Positions 8,448 to 12,284 of a stretch of DNA of 12,284 nucleotides are shown one piece after another. Origin of the DNA: Entophlyctis helioformis (taxonomy: Eukaryota > Chytridiomycota > Chytridiomycetes > Chytridiales > Chytriomycetaceae); NCBI GenBank assembly GCA_025526915.1, contig JAHLKH010000442.1, positions 1-12,284 on the forward strand, in the 5' to 3' direction. Within the stretch, counting starts at the first letter, position 1. Every line of letters begins with the position of its first letter. The notes below the pieces were generated by a model. That model made no database searches. It was not told where the DNA came from and was given only the letters and a program-made list of their open reading frames with translations. The position numbers were made by a program, and so were the translations under genes.

Positions 8448-9119
8448 TCAAGCAGCGGCGTCTGTATTGGAAGCGCTTCGTGCCTGCCAGCCCTGCCAGC
8501 CCTTGAAGCCGCCGTCGAGCAGGCCGATCTCGACCGCTGCGGGCTGCGGGTCTGGCTGACTGCCATGCTGACTGCCAGGCGGCGGCTCCAGCGGCCGTCC
8601 GTCCTGTCGGTGCGACGCCAGCAGCCGCTCCACGTGCGATGCCGCCCTTGGCCCGCGGATCAGCGACAGCTGGCAGTGGAAGAGCAGCACCGTCCTGCTG
8701 CCCGTGCTGCCCGTGGTGCCCGTGGTGCCATTGCTGCCGTCGCTCCTGCCGGCCGCCTGCACGTCCAGGCCCACCATCTCGCACACGCCTGCAAAGCTGT
8801 CCGTCTGCGTGAGCACGTCGACTGGCACATTGACCGCGCCGGCAATGTGGCCCTTGGCGAACATGGCCGGCTCGCGGACATCCACCACGACGTAGCGCAC
8901 GCTGGACGCCGACGGCGTGCCCTGCGACCGCATGCGCAGCGCAAGCACCTCGGGCCGCACGATGCTGAACCACCGTCGCTGCTGCTGTATGAACCCTGTC
9001 AATCGCACCGTGAACCACATCTGCTTGTGCACGTGTCGCGGCGAACCTTGAACAGCAGCGCCAGAAGCCAGATGGCTCCACTGCCTCGCGAGCATGTGAC
9101 TGGTGCTCACCCATCTCAT
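8448..9119 (-). CDS. Rhodanese-fold protein of the Cdc25/Ych1/Acr2 type
   Basis: A single open frame of 223 residues. The rhodanese core starts at about 74: VRYVVVDVRE (75-83), FAKGHIAGAVNVP (87-99), the active-site loop FHCQLSLIRGP (147-157) and the closing LLDGGFKGWQ (200-209). The loop is C149-x5-R155, the seven-residue form of Cdc25 phosphatases and the yeast Ych1/Acr2 arsenate-reductase-like proteins, rather than the six-residue sulfurtransferase loop; phosphatase or arsenate reductase activity is thus possible but unproven. Compared with Ych1 (about 150 residues) it has a 50-residue N-terminal extension free of Asp and Glu up to residue 57 and rich in Arg, which resembles a mitochondrial presequence. 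It also has a Gly/Thr/Ser low-complexity insert (about 127-142) and a Pro/Gln-rich insert (about 173-194). A GT-AG pair at 9110-9021 could remove residues 4-33 in frame. Confidence 0.82.
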   Translation of the reverse strand: MRWVSTSHMLARQWSHLASGAAVQGSPRHVHKQMWFTVRLTGFIQQQRRWFSIVRPEVLALRMRSQGTPSASSVRYVVVDVREPAMFAKGHIAGAVNVPVDVLTQTDSFAGVCEMVGLDVQAAGRSDGSNGTTGTTGSTGSRTVLLFHCQLSLIRGPRAASHVERLLASHRQDGRPLEPPPGSQHGSQPDPQPAAVEIGLLDGGFKGWQGWQARSASNTDAAA

Positions 9120-9596
9120 GCTATCGCTTCTCTGTCTGCTTGTCTTGTGGAAGTAAAGCGTTTATGGTAGATTGCCATTGCGAGCCAGCACAGCGGCAGT
9201 CCAAAGCAGGCAGATGCAGATGCAGATGCTGCTTGATCGATCACTGCTGGAACTTCAAGAGCTGCATCAACGCCGCCTGTGTGGCTTTGCAATGGACTTG
9301 CGGAACAGACTCTTGGGGCATGCAGACACACAAGCTGCTGTCCAGTGAACGCCCACAGGCTGAACAGAGTGTGTGGCTTCATTGATGCCGTGTATGCGTC
9401 GTGATTGGCTTATAATCGAATGTATGTGTGCATATAATACAAAGAAATGGTTGTACCGACAACGGCCAGGGTCAGAGAGGGCTTTGGACACAAGATTGCT
9501 CAATCCAGTGATTGTGTGACGTGTGGTTGAGCAACCGCGATGGATGCTTCTATGTTGGGGATCTGTGACAGTGCGGGATGCGTCCATTACATCGGA
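9120..9596. other. Intergenic region, no gene seen
   Basis: 477 bp between the rhodanese-like start and the stop of the polytopic membrane protein, both on the minus strand. It is visibly less GC-rich than the left half of the window. Open frames are short and without recognisable protein character. No AATAAA was found on the minus strand for the upstream gene. Confidence 0.6.
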
Positions 9597-11415
9597 TCAG
9601 TGGGGAGCAGATCCCTTGATGGCAACTGCATGATATCCTACATTGTCTTTGATGGATGCTCTTTTGGCTTTCGGTGACTTTGGGCTGCGGTGCTGTGGCG
9701 CTGGATTTATGACTTGGAGACCCTTGAGACTCTTGGCAATGAACCACACGAGCACGCTGTTGAGAATGACAAAGTGGCCTGCAATGCACGTCAGGGACTG
9801 GAGCCTGTTGTTGTGGTTGTTGCCGGTTGTCAAGTGGTATGGACGGATGCATGGATGGATGGATGGATGATCAGCACACGAGTGCACGACAATGCAGCCA
9901 CAGTCGGTCCTACACGAGACTCACACGTCGCCAACCCGCCGATGGTGGAGGCTGGATGACCACGTCATTGAGCGACGATACCCCAAACACGGCAAACGTG
10001 AACAGCACGTACAACGTCAGATACACCGTGAGCCAAAACACGGTCGACTGGATGAGCGCTGACTGAGGTAGATTTTGGTTGATGTTCGTCATGTAGCTGT
10101 TGACAGCTCGCATGAACACGCTCTCGCGATTGGCAGATGGATATGGTAGCGTGTCTTGACTGTGCATCGGAATGCTTGTGGTTGACGAAGTGCCTTTGCT
10201 GCTTGTAGTGGACGAGTACAGTTCGTTGTCGAGACGCTCTCCAAGCTTGCTGAAGTTCCAGTGGAGAGTGAACACGACAAATCCGCAGATGATGCCACCG
10301 ATCACATTGGCCACAAGGACTGGTGTGGTGCATGAGATGGCATGAGATGGGATAGGATGCAAACAAGACGGATCAGTATCCATGCACAGCCACAGCGATC
10401 AAGTGCTGTTGAATGAGCTTGGCAGTCGCAATCGACACTCACGGTACGGGTTGAATGTCGTGTGGTACCATCTGGCAAGAGCACATCGGCGACAGGAAAC
10501 GTGGCGGATGGTTAATACGACAGCCGATACAGGACACGCGAGGAAGATGGCCACTCCACTTGGCGGCCCAGCTGTTCTCGGATGGCGTCATGAACAGCGT
10601 GTAGTAGAATGCGCGTGGCAGGAACATGCCAAAGTAGATGCCGTTCATCACAACAGCAAACGCCGTCGGAACCCACGGCCACACAAACTGGGCAGCACAC
10701 GAACGACGATCGTAGCGTGTCAGTGGCCGCTGGGCACGCCAAGTGGGCATCGAGTGTCACAGAACGGCACAGCATGGCACAGCATGGCACGGCATGGCAG
10801 CATCCATACCGTGAGGTTCTTCATCATCCACAGCAGGAAGAACTGTTCGAAACGTGTTGGAGTGCCAAGCAAGGATTGCCGCACGATGGTACGCCACCAA
10901 CACGTCATTGTCACACCGTTGGCCAAGCAAGCATCCCGATTCATCCAACGCGGTGCCGCGCGCGTTCCAAGAGGCAGAACGTATCGCGATCGAGTGGGAC
11001 GGCAGACGCAAGATTCCAAACACAAGAGTCAGTATGAGTAGCCGTAGGCCTGCTACGGCGACACCTGAACGTACGGTCGCAGCAACCTGACACAAGCCAG
11101 CCAATAGAAACACCTTACCATTATCCACACGTTCAGGATGTACATCTCGATGCAGAACAGCCACAGCCGAAAGAGCAGAAGCGGAAGGCTCGTGTAAAGG
11201 AACGTCACGGTCACCGTCGCGATGTTCCTGAAGAGTGCTACTGTGAGGAGCAGGAGCAGCGTGCCCGGCAGTTGCTTGTGCGTCCTGAAAAAGGCGAGGG
11301 CTGCATGGTACCAGGCATAGCACACGAGAGGGAAACAGCCAACGCCGATGCAGATGGCGACAAAGTCCTCTGGCTGGTCAAAGCGCGGAGGGTCGAATGG
11401 TATGGGGGCTGGCAT
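9597..11415 (-). CDS. Polytopic membrane protein of unknown family, about seven membrane segments
   Basis: I do not recognise the family. Clear exons are 11415 to at least 11119, one ending at 10810, 10687-10560, 10471-10443 (29 nt), 10319-9925 and 9797-9597. Exon 1 starts MPAPIPFDPPRFDQPEDF and has three hydrophobic segments (FVAICIGVGCFPLVCYAW, LLLLLTVALFRNIATVTVTF, LLFRLWLFCIEMYILNVWIM). Next come FFLLWMMKNLT joined to FVWPWVPTAFAVVMNGIYFG, then LLVANVIGGIICGFVVF, a Ser/Thr-rich hydrophilic loop, FWLTVYLTLYVLFTFAVFG, and a last segment GHFVILNSVLVWFIAKSL before a basic tail. The total suggests seven, perhaps eight, membrane spans, as in receptors or transporters, but no signature motif is seen. 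The exon 1 to exon 2 link is unsettled: the strong donor at 11118 has no acceptor leading into the frame used at 10810. The only all-GT-AG solution I find extends exon 1 to 11065 and starts exon 2 at 10842, giving 378 residues. Confidence 0.62.
9798..9924 (-). other. Intron with GGAT tetranucleotide repeats
   Basis: Minus-strand donor gtgagt at 9924, acceptor ctccag ending at 9798; 127 nt. It holds four GGAT units on the plus strand (about 9852-9868). Joining gives GWRR|SLTCIAGHF in frame. Confidence 0.75.
10331..10350 (+). repeat. Two copies of a CATGAGATGG decamer
   Basis: Perfect adjacent repeat inside the intron at 10442-10320 of the polytopic membrane protein gene. Confidence 0.75.
10443..10471 (-). 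other. 29-nt micro-exon of the polytopic membrane protein
   Basis: Bounded by acceptor ttgccag and donor gtgagt. It encodes WYHTTFNPY plus split codons at both ends (two bases needed upstream, one base given downstream), and its phase fits the next exon exactly (FNPY|LLVANVIGG). The upstream partner donor is gtggag at 10559 (or gtcctg slightly further in), which is weaker. Confidence 0.6.
10771..10800 (+). repeat. AGCATGGCAC decamer repeat
   Basis: Two perfect units followed by a degenerate GGCATGGCAG unit, inside the intron at 10809-10688 of the polytopic membrane protein gene. Confidence 0.75.
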
Positions 11416-11702
11416 CAGTCTAGCAAAGTTTCTTTTGCGGAAACTGTGGAAGCAGGGTTACAATATGGACATCTTGGTTGAATATCTTGAGTTTGACTGC
11501 GGCGGTCGAATGGCACTTTGTTGACATCTCATGTGTGTCCGGCCACGCTGTTTTCTTCAAATGACCGCTTATGCCAGTCAAACTGCGCGATGCGGGACAA
11601 TGCGCGACGACTCACGACCAGACTTGGCAAGGTTCGTCACAGACTGTGTTGACAGATACAGTGGCAGCAGCGTGCAGCTAGAAGAGCAGCTAGAAGGACA
11701 GC

Positions 11703-11708
11703 TTTATT
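11703..11708 (-). terminator. Possible AATAAA poly(A) signal for the right-edge gene
   Basis: TTTATT on the plus strand, AATAAA on the minus strand, about 294 nt downstream of the tentative stop at 12002. Confidence 0.3.
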
Positions 11709-11740
11709 GCTGGCATGGATCGCATTGAGCGTGCTGCAGA

Positions 11741-11858
11741 GAGGGACACAAGGAGACGGACACAAGGACGGACACAAAGAGAGGGACACAAGAGAATCGG
11801 ACGGGCTTCACAAGAGAATCGGACGGGCTTCACGACAGAGTTCGACGGGCTTCACAAG
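11741..11858 (+). repeat. Two adjoining short tandem-repeat families
   Basis: First, four GGACACAA-type units (about 11744-11792) separated by a few purine-rich bases. Then a roughly 22-bp unit containing AATCGGACGGGCTTCAC occurs twice with 22-bp spacing (from 11791 and 11813), followed by a diverged third copy (TTCGACGGGCTTCACAAG, ending 11858). Confidence 0.8.
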
Positions 11859-12001
11859 TGGCGCTCAGATCTTGCTGGCATTACTTTCCCATCGCCATAA
11901 CCGACAGGTATCCGACTGTGCCGCATGCAAGGTCAGCTTGGATCGCACGGCTCATGACAACAGCATCAGCGTGCAGAGCAACCCAGACATACGCTTGAGG
12001 G

Positions 12002-12284
12002 TCAGACAGCGCGTGACGGTAAAACCATGCGGTGGCGGCTGACTGGCGACTGCTCGTAGTGGTGGTGCGTCGAGTAAAAGTCGCGAGCGACCTTGTGGAG
12101 TCGGCCTGGCTCTTCGACGTGCTCGTTGGCTGGACGGCGACGCTTGACTCCCGCAGCGACATTCACGGGCACTGTTGCGATGGCATGATCGGTGTGGATC
12201 AGCGAGGGGCCAGCAGAGACCAGCAGAGAGACCAGCGAGCCGCAGGATGGTCAGAGTCCATGCAAAACGCGAGCTTGCCGCCAG
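12002..12284 (-). CDS. Tentative 3' end of a gene running off the right edge
   Basis: On the minus strand a frame is open from about 12250 down to a TGA at 12004-12002. Its last 40 or so codons are rich in C- and G-ending codons and read like protein (ANEHVEEPGRLHKVARDFY and then HHHYEQSPVSRHRM). A likely acceptor, gcaacag, sits just before it at about 12173. A different frame with an ATG at 12162 gives a Ser/Thr-rich 93-residue product ending at 11881; it seems less protein-like. No family is recognised and the strand is not certain. Confidence 0.3.

Larger units (their letters stand above)
11416..12001. other. Intergenic region, 5' of the polytopic membrane protein gene
   Basis: 586 bp with no supported gene. 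The part next to 11415 must contain the promoter of the membrane protein gene, but no clear core element is seen. The middle holds a tandem-repeat block (11741-11858), and a minus-strand AATAAA lies at 11703-11708. Plus-strand open frames here only translate the repeats. Confidence 0.55.

Noticed and set aside
10382..11041. 219-codon plus-strand open frame
   Set aside because: Lies opposite the membrane protein exons and introns; Arg/His/Thr-rich, no domain; crosses intron repeats.
11741..11858. CRISPR array
   Set aside because: Units are adjacent or nearly so with no unique spacers of constant length, and the setting is a eukaryotic nuclear genome.
11881..12162. 93-codon minus-strand frame as the right-edge gene
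   Set aside because: Kept only as an alternative: its Ser/Thr-rich translation is less protein-like than the overlapping frame that ends at 12002.

Overview
The window reads as GC-rich nuclear DNA of a fungus, plausibly an early-diverging one such as a chytrid. Genes are cut by short GT-AG introns (mostly about 80-180 nt), intergenic gaps are small, AATAAA-type signals follow several stops, and one gene is a GT71 (Mnn1-type) mannosyltransferase, a typically fungal family. The chytrid placement is inference; the fungal placement is moderately well supported. There is no sign of bacterial operons, CRISPR, tRNA/rRNA or a transposase.

Layout. (1) 1-469, plus: the 3' end of a gene ending in an ApaG domain, with a probable GC-AG intron. 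(2) 553-4018, plus: a six-exon endosomal/vacuolar Na+(K+)/H+ exchanger of the NHX1/NHE6 type, with an unusually long low-complexity C-terminal tail. (3) 4019-4641: a repeat-rich intergenic region with a poly(A) signal for NHX1 and the upstream region of the next gene. (4) 4642-6416, plus: a two-exon sodium:solute symporter (SSS/SLC5 family) of 530 residues. (5) 6686-8395, minus, convergent with it: a three-exon type II GT71 mannosyltransferase. (6) 8448-9119, minus, only 52 bp upstream of the GT71 start: a Cdc25/Ych1-like rhodanese-fold protein with a CX5R active-site loop and a presequence-like N-terminus. (7) 9597-11415, minus: a multi-exon polytopic membrane protein of unknown family, about seven membrane segments, with very small exons and one segment whose reading frame I cannot settle. 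(8) 11416-12001: non-coding, with short tandem repeats. (9) 12002 to the right edge, minus: a tentative 3' end of another gene.

The genes do not form an obvious pathway. Four encode membrane proteins (two ion-coupled transporters, a Golgi-type glycosyltransferase and a polytopic protein), which looks like ordinary genome neighbourhood rather than a dedicated system. I found no convincing undescribed system. The most worthwhile leads are the unknown polytopic protein with its micro-exons, the presequence-bearing Ych1-like protein, and the divergent NHX1 tail.
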